A stretch of DNA of 64,000 nucleotides, taken from the NCBI RefSeq assembly GCF_016808095.1, contig NC_068972.1, positions 22,374,289-22,438,288 on the forward strand, in the 5' to 3' direction. The notes under the pieces were generated by a model, which saw nothing but the letters and a program-made list of their open reading frames with translations, was not told where the DNA came from and ran no database searches. Both the position numbers and the translations under genes were made by a program. The stretch is from Vigna angularis. Taxonomy: Eukaryota; Streptophyta; Magnoliopsida; Fabales; Fabaceae. Numbering within the stretch: the stretch's first letter is position 1; the number at the start of each line of letters is the position of its first letter. This document shows, piece by piece, positions 12,601 through 23,155 of this stretch.

Positions 12601-12839
12601 TAAATAACAAGCTCGGTCAATACTTTAATCTCTGCAGCAAGATTATTAAATCATAATTCAAATTGAGAATCACTAGGGCCAATTTTGGAACCATGAACCG
12701 TAAATCATATTAAAGCATAGAATTCAGAAATATAATGAAAATAATTTCACATTTATCAAATTATCCCATCATATTTGATAAGGCAATGTAAATTTTTTTC
12801 TTATGTATTTAAATATAATAAATTAAGGTGATTATTACA

Positions 12840-13110
12840 TAAAATGAGGCGTAAGACCGACTGAGGAAAATATGAGAGAAAAGCAATTGCAGTGATTTGG
12901 ACACGTACAAAGAAAACCACGAGAAGATCAACCAAACAATAGAATGTACGACTTTCGAGAAAGGGGGACCAAAATACTTCAGAGGAAGTTGTAGAGGGAA
13001 ATCTCAGGATGAAAATAAGATTTCTAAAATTTACTCCCTTAACCATGCCAAAGATTGTCCATTTAGCAGACCACAATTAGTGGGATAAGGCTTAATCAAA
13101 TTTGGTTTCA
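12840..13110 (+). pseudogene. LINE (non-LTR retrotransposon) 3' remnant
   Basis: The + strand reads MREKQLQ*FGHVQRKPRE, matching the motif LxWFGHVxRRP seen near the C-terminus of plant LINE ORF2 proteins. It ends with TAGTGGGATAAGGCTTA, a stretch I associate with the end of such ORFs. Several stops and frameshifts are present. This is a short, inactive fragment, identified from memory of the motif. Confidence 0.45.
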
Positions 13111-13210
13111 TTTCCTAATCAAACCCACATTATTTGATTATTAGATTATTATTTAAATATTTATTTTTATTTTTACCTATTTTAATCTAATCTCAGTTTC
13201 TTTCATTTTT

Positions 13211-13615
13211 GGGTTAAGTATGTTTTTAGTTCCTAAACTATTGGCCGTTTCTGGTTTTAGTCCCTCTTTCAAAATAAGGTACAATTTGGTCCTCATTCTT
13301 TTCGAAACTTTGGTTTTAGTCCTTGAAAACTAACGCCGTTAAAAATGTGCTGATGTGTCTAACGTCTATGTCCACGTGTAATTGCTTTTTTGCTGACATG
13401 TGTACCGGGTGTCCACGTGAAATTGCTTTTTTGCTGACACGTGTACCGGGTTAGGCAGAGACGTTAGACACATCAGCACATTTTTAACGGCGTTAATTTT
13501 CGAGGACTAAAACCAAAGTTTCAAAAAGAATGAGGATCGAATTGTACCTTATTTTGAAAGAGGGACTAAAACCAGAAACGACCAATAGTTTAGGGACTAA
13601 AAACATATTTAACCC
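13211..13615. mobile_element. Mutator-type MITE with perfect 9-bp target duplication
   Basis: A 405-bp element whose two halves are almost complete inverted repeats: left GGGTTAAGTATGTTTTTAGT, right ending AACATATTTAACCC. It is flanked by identical 9-bp direct repeats TTCATTTTT (13202-13210 and 13616-13624), the target-duplication length of Mutator-like elements. The centre has two direct copies of a unit of about 40 bases starting GTCCACGTG (about 13370 and 13411). There is no coding capacity. Arms of about 160 bases would form a long hairpin if transcribed. Confidence 0.9.
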
Positions 13616-13629
13616 TTCATTTTTCACTG

Positions 13630-14110
13630 TGTTGCAGCCCCTACACCTCCACACCACAGAAACTCTAATCTAATCCCACTTTCGCACTCGCTCGCTGTCT
13701 ATAAGGCGTCCACCACCGCCAACGTCACGCCGGCACCGACACTGCGGCCTGCTCGTCCAAGCTCCTAGCCCTCAATCCTGCTGTCACTAACAGTGACAAC
13801 ATTCGTGGCGTGTTCGTGCTCAATTCGATGTTGCCGCGCATTGGAACTTCCATTAGAAGTTTTCCTGTCTGCATTCTCTTCCAAGGCCAAGGGGAGGGAT
13901 ACAAAATCTAAATTGGAATCGGTTTCTTTGATCGGATTGTCGCGGATCGCGGTTGCTGCCTCGAGAGCTCCGTTCTTCGCGCCACGTGGAAAAGGGGAGG
14001 AGACGTTGGAGGTTCGGAATTGGAAAAGGAATAGCGACGCTTGGGCGCATGGGAACAAGCGTAGAGTGGCAGTCTCGTGGGAGAGCATCGCGCGTTGAGT
14101 TGATGCTATT
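13630..14110 (+). other. GC-rich gene-like fragment, unknown
   Basis: A GC-rich, CpG-containing island of about 450 bases in otherwise AT-rich DNA, with overlapping open frames on both strands (for example + 13793-14098). One + frame reads ACSSKLLALNPAVTNSDNIR, but it is not open as a whole, and I recognise no family. It looks like the first exon or promoter region of a gene whose remainder is missing. A copia element begins 400 bases downstream, but the DNA on its far side (19700 onward) does not clearly continue this gene. Confidence 0.3.
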
Positions 14111-14503
14111 TTGAATTGTAAAAACTAAACTTCTGGTTCTCTACCTTTAATTTTGTTTTTGGCTGATGAATTGTTGGTTGGGATTGTGCTTATCTGAATG
14201 TTGAGGCGTAAGACTTGAATTGGTGAGTGGTGTTCAGTTTGTTTGCTCTTGCCCTGATTGATATCGCAAGTGTAAGCGACAGAGGGATAGGAACTGAATG
14301 GTTAGTTTTTTTTTTTCTGAACTGGAAATAATCAGTATCTTTGGAAATAATCATTCAAAGTCAAACGGAGATTCATATCCGTTGATTTAGAGATTTGTAG
14401 GGTAAAATGGGAACGACGAGGTGCAGGGAGCATGATGTGGTGGTGGAGGGAGTAACCTCAATTTTGTATTAGATAGTCTATATATTGAATCGTGAATAGT
14501 TTG

Positions 14504-14833
14504 TATAAGAGAACAAAATAAATGACAGACAAAGGCTGAAGACAAAAGGATTAAGATAGTAATTTCTGCTGTATTGATGAAAGCAATGCAGTTTATATTT
14601 ATATACAACCTATTGCCTATAAAAGGACAAAAAAGAATAATAGAAAAATACAGCAGAGGGTACAACCGAGGGTGAGGTGTGTGTAACGCCTGTACCACCT
14701 AGCAGAATATAAAGTTGTATCAGAAAATAAGACAAAAAAACTATACAAAATGAACTTATATATTTCTATTCAATTGGATTGGGTTTGCTAGTTTGATTGA
14801 GCTGTTGTGGAACCTTTCTTTCTTCTTCTTTTA
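14504..14833 (-). repeat. 3' LTR of the copia element
   Basis: Matches 19371-19694 throughout. On the + strand it begins TATAAGAGAACAAAATAAATG and ends CTTCTTCTTTTA. It differs from the other LTR by a 5-bp indel near 14810 (GCTGTTGTGGAACC against GCTGGAACC) and about 17 substitutions. A short purine tract (GTGAGGGA on the minus strand) abuts it as a candidate polypurine tract. Confidence 0.92.
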
Positions 14834-14899
14834 TCCCTCACAAGCTGGAGGTTTGAAGATATCAAGAAGCTCCAACATGGATAAATTAGAGTGAAATAA

Positions 14900-16325
14900 T
14901 CATGGAGGGAGTGCTTTAGTGAAAATATCTGCTAATTGATGGGATGATGAAACTGGTAAGAGGTGCATGAGACCAGCAAGTAATTTTTCATGGACGATGT
15001 GACAATCAATCTCTAAATGCTTCGTCCTTTCGTGAAAGACCGGATTGGCTGCAATATATAATGCACTTTGGCTGTCACAGTAGAGGACAAAACGCTTAGT
15101 AATAGGAATTCTCAAATCACCAAGGAGGAAAGAAAGCCATTGAAGCTCACAAGTGGCAAAGGCAAGTGCCCTATACTCTGCTTCTGCAGAAGATCGAGAA
15201 ATTGTAGATTGCTTCTTGGCTTTCCAAGACACTAAAGAGTTGCCAATGAAAAAACAATAACCAATGATGGAACATCGTGTATCAACACACGTAGCCCAAT
15301 CAGCATCACTAAATCCATGAAGTTGTGTTGAGGACTTGCGACTAAAAAATAAACCTTTTCCAGGGCATCCTTTTAGGTATCGAACCACTCTCAAGGCAGC
15401 TTGGAAATGAGTTTGATTTGGTGCCACCATTAATTGACTGGGTTGTTGGGTGGCAAAGACTATATCAGGTCTTGTGCTGGTTAAATAGATGAGACGTCCT
15501 ACCAATCGTCTGTATGACAAAGGATCAACTAAAAGACCACTAGAGTCTTGATGAAGACGCAAAGAATCATCCATTGGAGTGGAAGAGGGTTTGCAACCCA
15601 TGAGGCCAAAATCTTTAATCAAATCCAAACAATATTTGCGTTGACATATAGAAATTCCTTTGCTAGAATGAGCCACCTCTATTCCCAAAAAGTATTTCAA
15701 TTGACCAAGATCCTTTATATGAAAATGAGAGTGAAGGATGGTCTTAATTTTAGTAATTTCAGAAGCACAATTTCTCGTAAGCACGATATCATCAACGTAA
15801 ACAATGAAAGCAGTGAAAGCAGAACCAGTAACTTTGACAAATAAACTATGATCAGCATGTGCTTGAACATACCAAAAGATAGCAATAGAAGAGATAATTT
15901 TTCATACCATTTGTGACTTGCTTGTTTCAAGCCATAGAGAGACTTTTTAAGCTTGCAACAATGATTAGTAGGATGACCAGACAGTCCAAGAGGAATTACC
16001 ATATACACGCTTCTAAAAGGTCCCCATGGAGAAAAGCATTGCTGACGTCGAGTTGTTGCAAGTCCCAATTGTGGATTGATGCCAAAGCTAGAAGGACCCT
16101 CACAGTAGCCATTTTTACGACAGGGGAAAAAGTTTCCAGATAATCGACCCCTTCAATTTGTGAGTACCCTTTCGCAACAAGGCGAGCTTTATAGCATTCC
16201 ACAGATCCATCAGGCCTTCGCTTAATTTTGAAAACCCATTTGCATCCAATGGGTTTGATAGAGGGAGGTGTCGGAACAATGTTCCAAGTTTTGTTCTGCT
16301 TCAAGGCCAAAATTCCGGCTTGCAT
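14900..16325 (-). pseudogene. copia reverse transcriptase and RNase H
   Basis: From 16325 down, the N-terminal RT segment is clear ([56 protein letters not shown]). It is then broken by frameshifts near 16000 and 15720; the piece SLYGLKQAS lies in another frame, and the YVDD catalytic region falls in the damaged part. From 15784 to 14900 one frame is open: KDLGQLKYFLGIEV, STRPDI and the RNase H domain (GFSDADWA, SSAEAEYRAL, CDSQSALYIA, HLEIDCH), ending at LADIFTKALPP, the normal copia Pol terminus. Confidence 0.9.
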
Positions 16326-16747
16326 GGCCTCTTACCAACAATGTTGGGTAACAACCTCTTGATACGTCTTTGGTTCTTCCTCTCGATTGAGACACATCAG
16401 AAAGTGAGAATAAGGAGAAGATAAGTGAGAATGAGTGACGACGAACTGGAGAGGATACAAGATCTTTGAAGGGGATTGGTTAGAATCCTTTGTAACAATG
16501 GCCAAATCACTGGAAGAAATGTTGCAATAATAATCATCAAGATAGCTTGGGCGAGTGGTGATCCGGGTTGAATGTCGCGGAGGTGGAGGGGAATTTGGTG
16601 GTGGTGATGAAGGAGAGGGTTGATGGCGCCGTGAAGGAGGGTCACTGCTTTGTGATGAATAAGGTAAGTTAGGACAAAGAGTGAGATCTGGGGAGTGTAT
16701 AGGCTCATGGTGAGTGGGTAATTCAAAGGAAGGGTGGTTGGAATAGT

Positions 16748-18153
16748 TTATTTCAAGTTCTGGAAGGGTTTGAATATGAATTGGGCTGGTGTCATGGTCT
16801 GGGATTGCATTGGTAGTAGATTGTGAAGCTGGACAGGGTAGTGAAAAAGGAAAAAACGTCTCATTAAATGTAACATTACGTGATACAAAAATTTCTTGTT
16901 GTTGATGTCAAAAATGACATAGCCTTTGGTTCCTGTTTGGAAGCCTAAAAAAATCCTACGTCTAGAGCGGGCGTCAAATTTTTGGCGAGAAGGATTTGTT
17001 GATGCATAGCAAAGACAACCAAAAATTTTAATCATAGAAAAATCAGGAGGTTCTTTGTACAATAATTCAAAGGGAGTTTTATTTTGAATAACAGGCGAAG
17101 GAACACGGTTTATTAGGAAAACTACATGTTTAATAGCATAAGACCAAAAAGGTGTGGGAAGGTTTGATTGAAACATGAGGACCCTAGCCACATTAAGAAT
17201 GTGTTAATGTTTTCGTTCGACACGTCCATTTTGTTGGGGGTATAAACACAACTTGTTTGATATAAAATGCCCTTTGATGAAAAATAATCTCTTTGAAAAA
17301 ATTCAGGTCCATTGTCCGAACGGATACACTTAATGGTGGTATGAAATTGATTTTCAATTAAGGCAATAAAATTCCGAACATACTTTTGGACTTCCCCTTT
17401 TGATTTCAATAAGACAACCCATGTAAAACGACTAAAATCCTCAACAATAGTTAGGAAATATTTATGACCATGAAAAGATGGTTTAGAAAAAGGTCCCCAA
17501 ATATCCATATGAACTAAATCAAATAAATTGGAAGATTTACTAATACTTGGGGAATATGACAAACGTTTTTGTTTAGCTAAATGGCAAATGTCACAATTGT
17601 CATCAACATGTTTAGAAATAAAAGGAAAATTCATGTGTAAAACATTGAGACGTTTCCCGGAAAGGTGTCCTAGCCTAAAAAGCCAAAGATTGGCGTTGTT
17701 GATGGGAGGGGTAGTGAAATTACTGATGAAGAAGACTTTAGGTGTTGTTAAACTCACATGCTGGTTGATGTCCAAGTGATAAAGGCCTTGTTTCAATTTA
17801 CCCAAACCAATCATCTTCAATGACCCCATTTCCTGTATATAACATTGGACACTAGAAAAGGTGAGAGAATATTTTTGAGAAAGAATGAGTTTAGAAATAG
17901 ATAGCAAATTAAAATTGAAATTGGGAACAAAAAGAACATTATGGATTATAAAATTTGGGGAGAATTGAACAGAGCACGAAAAATGTGCAAAGACAACAGT
18001 ACCATTGGGTAAATTGATTTGGACAGGTTTAATTTTAGAATAATTAAAAAAAGAATCTAAAGAGGAGGTAATATGATCTGTTGCCCCAGAATCAATAATC
18101 CAAGGAGTGTTATTTTGTGAGTGTGTGACAGGGATAGTGTGTGTATTGGACAA
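16748..18153 (-). pseudogene. copia protease and integrase
   Basis: Starts in the protease (WIIDSGATDHIT, with the DSGA active site), followed by the pre-integrase His-Cys zinc region (LGHLSGKRL … CDICHLAKQ) and the integrase core: HMDIWGPF, VEDFSRFTWV, IRSDNGPEF. The core breaks at about 17200 by frameshift; a second frame (17191-16748) continues with LINRVPSPVI, FGCLCYAS and DARSRRRIFLGFQTG of the integrase C-terminal part. At least one frameshift disables it. Confidence 0.9.
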
Positions 18154-19317
18154 ACAATGATGAATACGTGACTGTGTAAAGGATATGATGCAAAAACAAA
18201 CGAAGTACCAAGCTTAGCGTTAGAAACATGTAATGGACCAGTTGGTGAAGACACTTGAGCGATGTTGGCCCGAGAGTGTTGGACAAAACTTGTACCATCA
18301 GTATCAGAAGGCTGTGGCTGGAGGAGGTTGATTAAAGTTTGATATTGGGCCTGGGTCAAGTGAAATTCGGATCCATTAGAGGAGGATCCCTCAACAGAAG
18401 GGTTGTGGTTGTTGCTGATTTCTTGAGCGACACTATTGGCAGAAGCAACACCATCACATTGATTAAAGCGAGGACGACCCGAATATCGTGGATGACTCGG
18501 TGGGTACCCATGCTTGCCATAACAGGTTTCAATAGTATGGTCGGTGTGGTGGCAGTATACGCACTTCTTGTTGGAAGCATTGCGTGTATTGTTGCTTGTA
18601 GAACCCCTAAGAGGAATTTGACTGCTGCGTCCCTTACCAGAAGAAGTGAATCCGGAGTTAATGAAGGCATTTGGTTCTTTTTCTCCATGAGAAAGCAAGT
18701 GTTGATGCTCTTGTTGCACTACCATAGAGAAAACACGGGATATTGGCGGCAAAGGGTCCATAAGAAGGATCTGGGAACGAACCACAGAAAATCGGTCCTC
18801 CAATCCTTTGAGAAAATGGATAACAAATTCTTGTTGATGATATGTCTTAGCAGAACACTACATTCTGGAAATGGGCGATAATTATCAAGCTCCTCCTAGA
18901 GAGTTTTGAGGGATGTGTAGTATTTAGATACAGGACGAGAGCCTTACTTTATGCCATATATTTCTTCTTGGAGCTCTGCAATATAGAGAAGATCACTCTG
19001 AGAAATAGATGGGGACACAGAGTTAAGGAGCCATGACATGATTAAAGTATTACAAGTTCCCATGGAGTGCGCAAAGGATCAGTAGCAGCAGGTCTAACAA
19101 TAGCACCGATGAGAAAACCCATCTTGTTTTTAGAGATTAGGGCCATGCGAATGGGACGAGACCAGGAATGGTAGTTTGAGCCAGTCAGAACAGGGTTAAT
19201 GGTAATGGAACTAGGCCCTTCACTAGGATGAATACAATATGGGCTAGAAGGGTTAAGACTAAGATCTGCATTACCACCATTGGAGGTGGATTCAGATTCA
19301 GAGTGAACTTCAGACAT
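18057..19317 (-). pseudogene. copia gag
   Basis: Begins at 19317 (MSEVHSESES) and includes the conserved N-terminal Gag segment LTGSNYHSWSRPIRMAL. The frame is interrupted between about 19042 and 18803 and resumes to carry a CCHC zinc knuckle (CVYCHHTDHTIETCYGKHGY), the nucleic-acid-binding motif of copia Gag. It overlaps the protease frame at its 3' side. Confidence 0.85.
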
Positions 19318-19358
19318 GATGAAGAAAGGAAGGTATTAGGAGAGCTCCAAGAGATGGA

Positions 19359-19370
19359 GCTCCGATACCA
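19359..19370 (-). other. primer-binding site of the copia element
   Basis: On the minus strand this reads TGGTATCGGAGC, one base from the usual copia initiator-Met-tRNA site TGGTATCAGAGC. It directly abuts the 5' LTR, which fixes the LTR border at 19371. Confidence 0.9.
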
Positions 19371-19694
19371 TATAAAAGAACAAAATAAATGACAGACAAA
19401 GGCTGAAGACAAAATGATTGAGATAGTAATTTCTGCTGTATTGATGAAAGCAATGCAGTATATATTTATATACAACCTGTTGCCTATGAAAAGACAAAAA
19501 AGAATAACAGAAAAATACAGCAGAGGATACAACTGAGGGTGAGGTGTGTGTAACGCCTGTACCACCTAGCAGAATATAAAGCTGTATAGAAAATAAGAAA
19601 ATTTTTTTTTACAAAATGAACTTATATAATTTTATTCAATTGGATTGAGTTTACTGGTTTGATTGAGCTGGAACCTTTCTTTCTTCTTCTTTTA
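19371..19694 (-). repeat. 5' LTR of the copia element
   Basis: Partner of 14504-14833. On the + strand it starts TATAAAAGAACAAAATAAATG next to the primer-binding site and ends CTTCTTCTTTTA next to the GTTTG target duplication. Confidence 0.92.
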
Positions 19695-19699
19695 GTTTG

Positions 19700-21361
19700 T
19701 ATCACGAATCGTGAATCGTGAATAATTTTGGGTTAAGGCCCATATGAAAAAAATCGTAATGGGGCCGAATGGAAAAAATGAGTGGCGCGTGCCCAGTTTG
19801 TTTGTGAAACTTGAAACGAGGGTTTAACATTTGTTGCATCATTTTCGCACACACGTTCTCACTTTGCAGTTCAACCCAGCTAGCATTCTCAACCGTTCTC
19901 CCGCTCATTCCTCTGGTAATACCTCTTTTGCGCTCATTGTTTCATTCTCCTATTCTCTTTCTTCTTTCAAAAATATGATATAATATTTAGGTGCCATTTT
20001 TTTTCGCTTTTGCCGAAGTGGATGTGGATTATGTAGTTCAACAAAATCTCATGCTTTTTGGGTAGATGTTCCCAATAATCTTTGGTTTTTCCCCATCTAT
20101 TTTTATGTGAATAGCTTCAGTCTTTTATGTGGTTTCAATCATAAATCATCTGTTAACAGCAAGCAACAACGAGAGAAGAAGAGGAGCTCTAACACTCAAT
20201 GACTCAAGGTGCGTGATCAGAAGAGGTTGAATCAGCAAAGGATATGAAGAGGGTGATCGGAGGGCTGAAGACGCGGCTTGTGATCAAAGGAAGCAGAGAC
20301 CGTCTGATTGGAAAGCGCGAAGCGTCGAAGAGGTTTTCTTCCCCTTTCCCTTCTCCCTCTGTTATTCACCCTATATAAAAAGGGGTTGTAAATAGATTTC
20401 GAGGTATCGAGTGGAGGGTGACAGACTCCGCTCCATTTCGATTCGCTTTCGATTCAGTTCTTCGATTTCCTTGGTAGTTAGATTTTCAAGCTCTTCGTAG
20501 TGTAGATATATTGTTCTTCGCATCTGGATTTCGCGGAGAATGTTCATGGAGGGTGACAGACCGTGAGCGTTCTCGGTGATTTCGCTGTCAATTGTACTTT
20601 TATTCTCAATTTCAATGAATTTCTGCGTTTTCATTTTAATGTTCTTGTCCAATTTCTGCTCTTTATTTTGATGCTTGCGTTACTTTTATATTTTCCAGCA
20701 TTTATTTCTGTTTCCATTTCCTTTCATTGCAAATTGTTAATTCTTGAATGATTCTTGATCTGATGATGTCTCTGCTTTCTTTTCTTGTATGAAGTGTTAA
20801 TTTCCAGCATTTATTTTTTTTCGCTTATTTACTTTCTAAATTTGTATTGTGGTAGTTAGTTTTGCTACAGGTTTCATTAGCTAGATTTTCGTAGTCATGA
20901 ATTGGTTTCTGCTGTCTTTGGTTGAGTGGATGAGAATAGCTAGCTTTAGATTCTTTAATAGAATCTCCAATACCCCAAAGTGGGCTTGCACATTGTCAAA
21001 ATGTCTTTTTGAAAAGCTATTGGGATTCGCTGACTCAATTGTATAGTAGGACCAATTCTAGGCTATCTCTATCTGCTGTTTCTATTCTATTCTGGTTTCG
21101 ATTGTCTAATCTCACATAATCCATTTAGTTTACACTGTTTTGTATGCTCTTACATTTTTTTACCTCTTGTCCATTAGTTTAGGTATTTCTTGTTGATTTG
21201 TTTTGTATTTTTGTTCATGAGTCTTACATTTTTAACATCGAAATTTTGTTGCTTGGTTTAACTTCTGTAAATAGATGATTTGAATAGTTTTAATATAGAA
21301 TTTGAACATAGAATAAAATCATTAGGTTTTCTTTTGGTTATTTATTACAGTTTTAATATAG
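19700..21361 (+). promoter_or_regulatory. probable promoter and leader region of PORR gene copy A
   Basis: No protein-coding region supported. GGCCCA at 19737-19742 (TGGGCC on the other strand) matches the site II motif common in promoters of plant genes for organellar proteins. A candidate leader exon ends CTCCCGCTCATTCCTCTG before GTAATA at about 19919, and an acceptor GGTTGCAG near 21392 lies upstream of the PORR start, which would give a long leader intron. A separate TATA-like motif (TATATAAAA, 20372-20380) followed by TCGATTTC-rich sequence could be an embedded LTR piece or an internal promoter. All of this is inference from motifs. Confidence 0.35.
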
Positions 21362-23155
21362 GCTGATTATTTTGAAAATTTGGAGGTTGCAGGAAGTAAA
21401 AGCCTGTACCATTCATTACTGTAACAGGCCCTAGTTTGGTGTGTAAATTTCCAACACTTGCAAGTTCTGCCATTGCTCTCATCTCATAGCCGAGTGGTGC
21501 TTCTGAGTGTGGCTGTGGCGCTGGTTGAAATTGAAGTTGAAGGTATGTTCTGCAAAACCAAAACCCACACTCTTTTCTACCATAACAATGCAAGAACTAT
21601 ATCAAGCCTCAAAGTAGTGTGGCGCAAGGACCCAACACTCGACCGAGCTATAGAGTACGACAAGCGTTACAAGCAATGTGCCCGCGTCGTCAAAGAAGTC
21701 CTCAACGAACCAGGCCAAGTCATTCCTCTACGCTACCTCGAGAAGCGTCGTGAAAGGATGCGACTCAAGGTCAAAGCTGAAACCTTTATCAACCAAAACC
21801 CTGGTTTGTTTGATGTCTACTACAGTCGCATCAAACCCAAAACCGAACCGGTTCGCTTCATACGCCCCTCCGACCGCCTTCACTGCTTTCTCCAGGAAGA
21901 GCAACAAATTTTCTCCAAGAACGAACCCTTCGTTGTCTCCAAGTTGTGTAAACTGTTAATGATGTCCAAGAACAAGTTTATCAGTGCTGATAAGTTGCTT
22001 CACGTGAAGAGGGAGTTCGGGTTCCCCAACGATTTTTTGGTTGATTTGGTTCCTCGGTATCCACAATATTTTAGGTTAACTGGGTCTCCTGGAGAGGGGA
22101 AATCGTTTCTTGAATTGGTTGATTGGAACCCCGAGTTTGCAAAATCTATTATTGAGAAAAGAGCCGAGGAGGAGAGTGAGCGATTGGGGATTAGGGTTAG
22201 GCCTAATTTCAATGTGGAGCTACCGCCAGGGTTTGTTTTGAAGAAGGAGATGAGAGAGTGGGTTAGGGACTGGCTGGAGCTTGATTATGTGTCCCCTTAC
22301 GAGGATGTGTCCCATTTGGACCAGGCTTCAAGAGAGATGGAGAAGAGATCCGTTGGAGTGTTCCATGAATTGATTTCTCTTTCCTTGCATAAGAGGATTC
22401 CGGTTCCGATCCTTGGAAAGTTTTGCGATGACTATAGGTTTTCCAATGCGTTTTCCACCACTTTTACCCGGCATTCGGGGATATTCTATCTGTCCTTGAA
22501 AGGTGGGATTGAGACGGCAGTGCTGAGAGAAGCATACCGAGGTGAGGAGTTGGTTGACTGTGATCCGTTGCTTCGAATAAAAGATAAATTTGTTAAGTTG
22601 TTGGAGGAGGGATGGCGGCAAAGAAAGGAGCAGTTGATGTTAAAGCAAGAAAGGATTAAGGACGATATGGAGCTATTGGCCACGAAAGTTGGTGCATGAA
22701 GGTGTAGACCAGGTGTGTTGATTGATATGAAAAACTTTCAATTTTTTTGAGGAAAAAGCTTGACCGTTACTGGCTAGTACAACCCTTCTCACTTGGTATG
22801 ATTGTTAGTTAGTCTTAAGGTGCATGAATTGCTGCACAACTTTGAGTCATTCAAATTCTTCATTTGATGCATCAGAGCAAACTGAAATTTTACCTCATAA
22901 TGTTGATATGCCAGGGAGTGAGGTTGCTGTAAAAGTAACATACCCATTAGTTACCTAGATATAGCCTTTTCTCGTACCTCTTGTACTCCAGATGTAATTT
23001 TCATCTATAATTAAATCAGCTAAGAGATAATCAATCTCTTGAGCTCTTTTTATTATATTTTCAGTCTTAAGTGTTAATTCTCTATTTCCTCTAGTTATTT
23101 CACTGACGAGCAATGTCACAAGTCTTCAGTAATTTGAATTTTAAGTGTCAGTTAG
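21362..23155 (+). repeat. segmental duplication block 1 (PORR), copy A
   Basis: Matches 47666-49447 in opposite orientation over its full length, covering a leader segment, the complete PORR coding sequence and about 450 bases of 3' flank. The homology stops sharply at about 23155, where sequence homologous to an internal exon of the CUE gene begins. Confidence 0.92.
21545..22699 (+). CDS. PORR-domain organellar RNA-binding protein, copy A
   Basis: Single-exon gene, 384 residues, start ATG at 21545 (MFCKTKTHTL). The frame is open further upstream but has no earlier ATG. The N-terminus is rich in basic and hydroxylated residues with few acidic ones, consistent with an organelle presequence. 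Then comes a full plant organelle RNA recognition (PORR, WTF1-type) domain from about residue 28 to 365: VVWRKDPTLDRAIE, YLEKRRERMRLK, FIRPSDRLHCFLQEEQ, LCKLLMMS, FPNDFLVDLVPRYPQYFRL, SPYEDVSHLDQASREMEKR, FTRHSGIFYLSLKGGI. Family members bind organellar group II intron RNA and promote splicing; old annotations call some of them ubiquitin C-terminal hydrolases, wrongly. The C-terminus is a basic/acidic helix. It differs from copy B at about 12 residues and has the same length, so both copies look functional. Confidence 0.93.
   Translation: MFCKTKTHTLFYHNNARTISSLKVVWRKDPTLDRAIEYDKRYKQCARVVKEVLNEPGQVIPLRYLEKRRERMRLKVKAETFINQNPGLFDVYYSRIKPKTEPVRFIRPSDRLHCFLQEEQQIFSKNEPFVVSKLCKLLMMSKNKFISADKLLHVKREFGFPNDFLVDLVPRYPQYFRLTGSPGEGKSFLELVDWNPEFAKSIIEKRAEEESERLGIRVRPNFNVELPPGFVLKKEMREWVRDWLELDYVSPYEDVSHLDQASREMEKRSVGVFHELISLSLHKRIPVPILGKFCDDYRFSNAFSTTFTRHSGIFYLSLKGGIETAVLREAYRGEELVDCDPLLRIKDKFVKLLEEGWRQRKEQLMLKQERIKDDMELLATKVGA

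Larger units (their letters stand above)
14504..19694 (-). mobile_element. complete but decayed Ty1/copia retrotransposon
   Basis: Element of 5.19 kb read on the minus strand: gag, protease, integrase, RT, RNase H (the copia order) between two LTRs of about 325 bp. It is flanked by 5-bp direct repeats GTTTG at 14499-14503 and 19695-19699. The LTRs start TA and end TA on the coding strand instead of the usual TG…CA, and the primer-binding site directly abuts the 5' LTR. The internal frames carry several stops and frameshifts, so it cannot encode its own proteins. LTRs differ by roughly 5-7% by eye plus indels, implying an old insertion. Confidence 0.93.

Noticed and set aside
20371..20652. Minus-strand open frame rich in Glu/Arg (NRKRIEMERSLSPSTRYLEI)
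   Set aside because: It lies antisense in the leader region of the PORR gene, and its far end coincides with a + strand TATA-like motif. No family recognised, so not annotated as a gene.
21458..21544. N-terminal extension of PORR copy A (and 49277-49357 in copy B)
   Set aside because: The open frame continues upstream but contains no ATG before 21545; the extension would begin at a TTG codon.
22000..22683. Antisense open frames inside the PORR gene (likewise 48173-48601 and 49228-49515)
   Set aside because: Shadows of the real coding strand; the same antisense pattern appears in both copies because the sequences are nearly identical.
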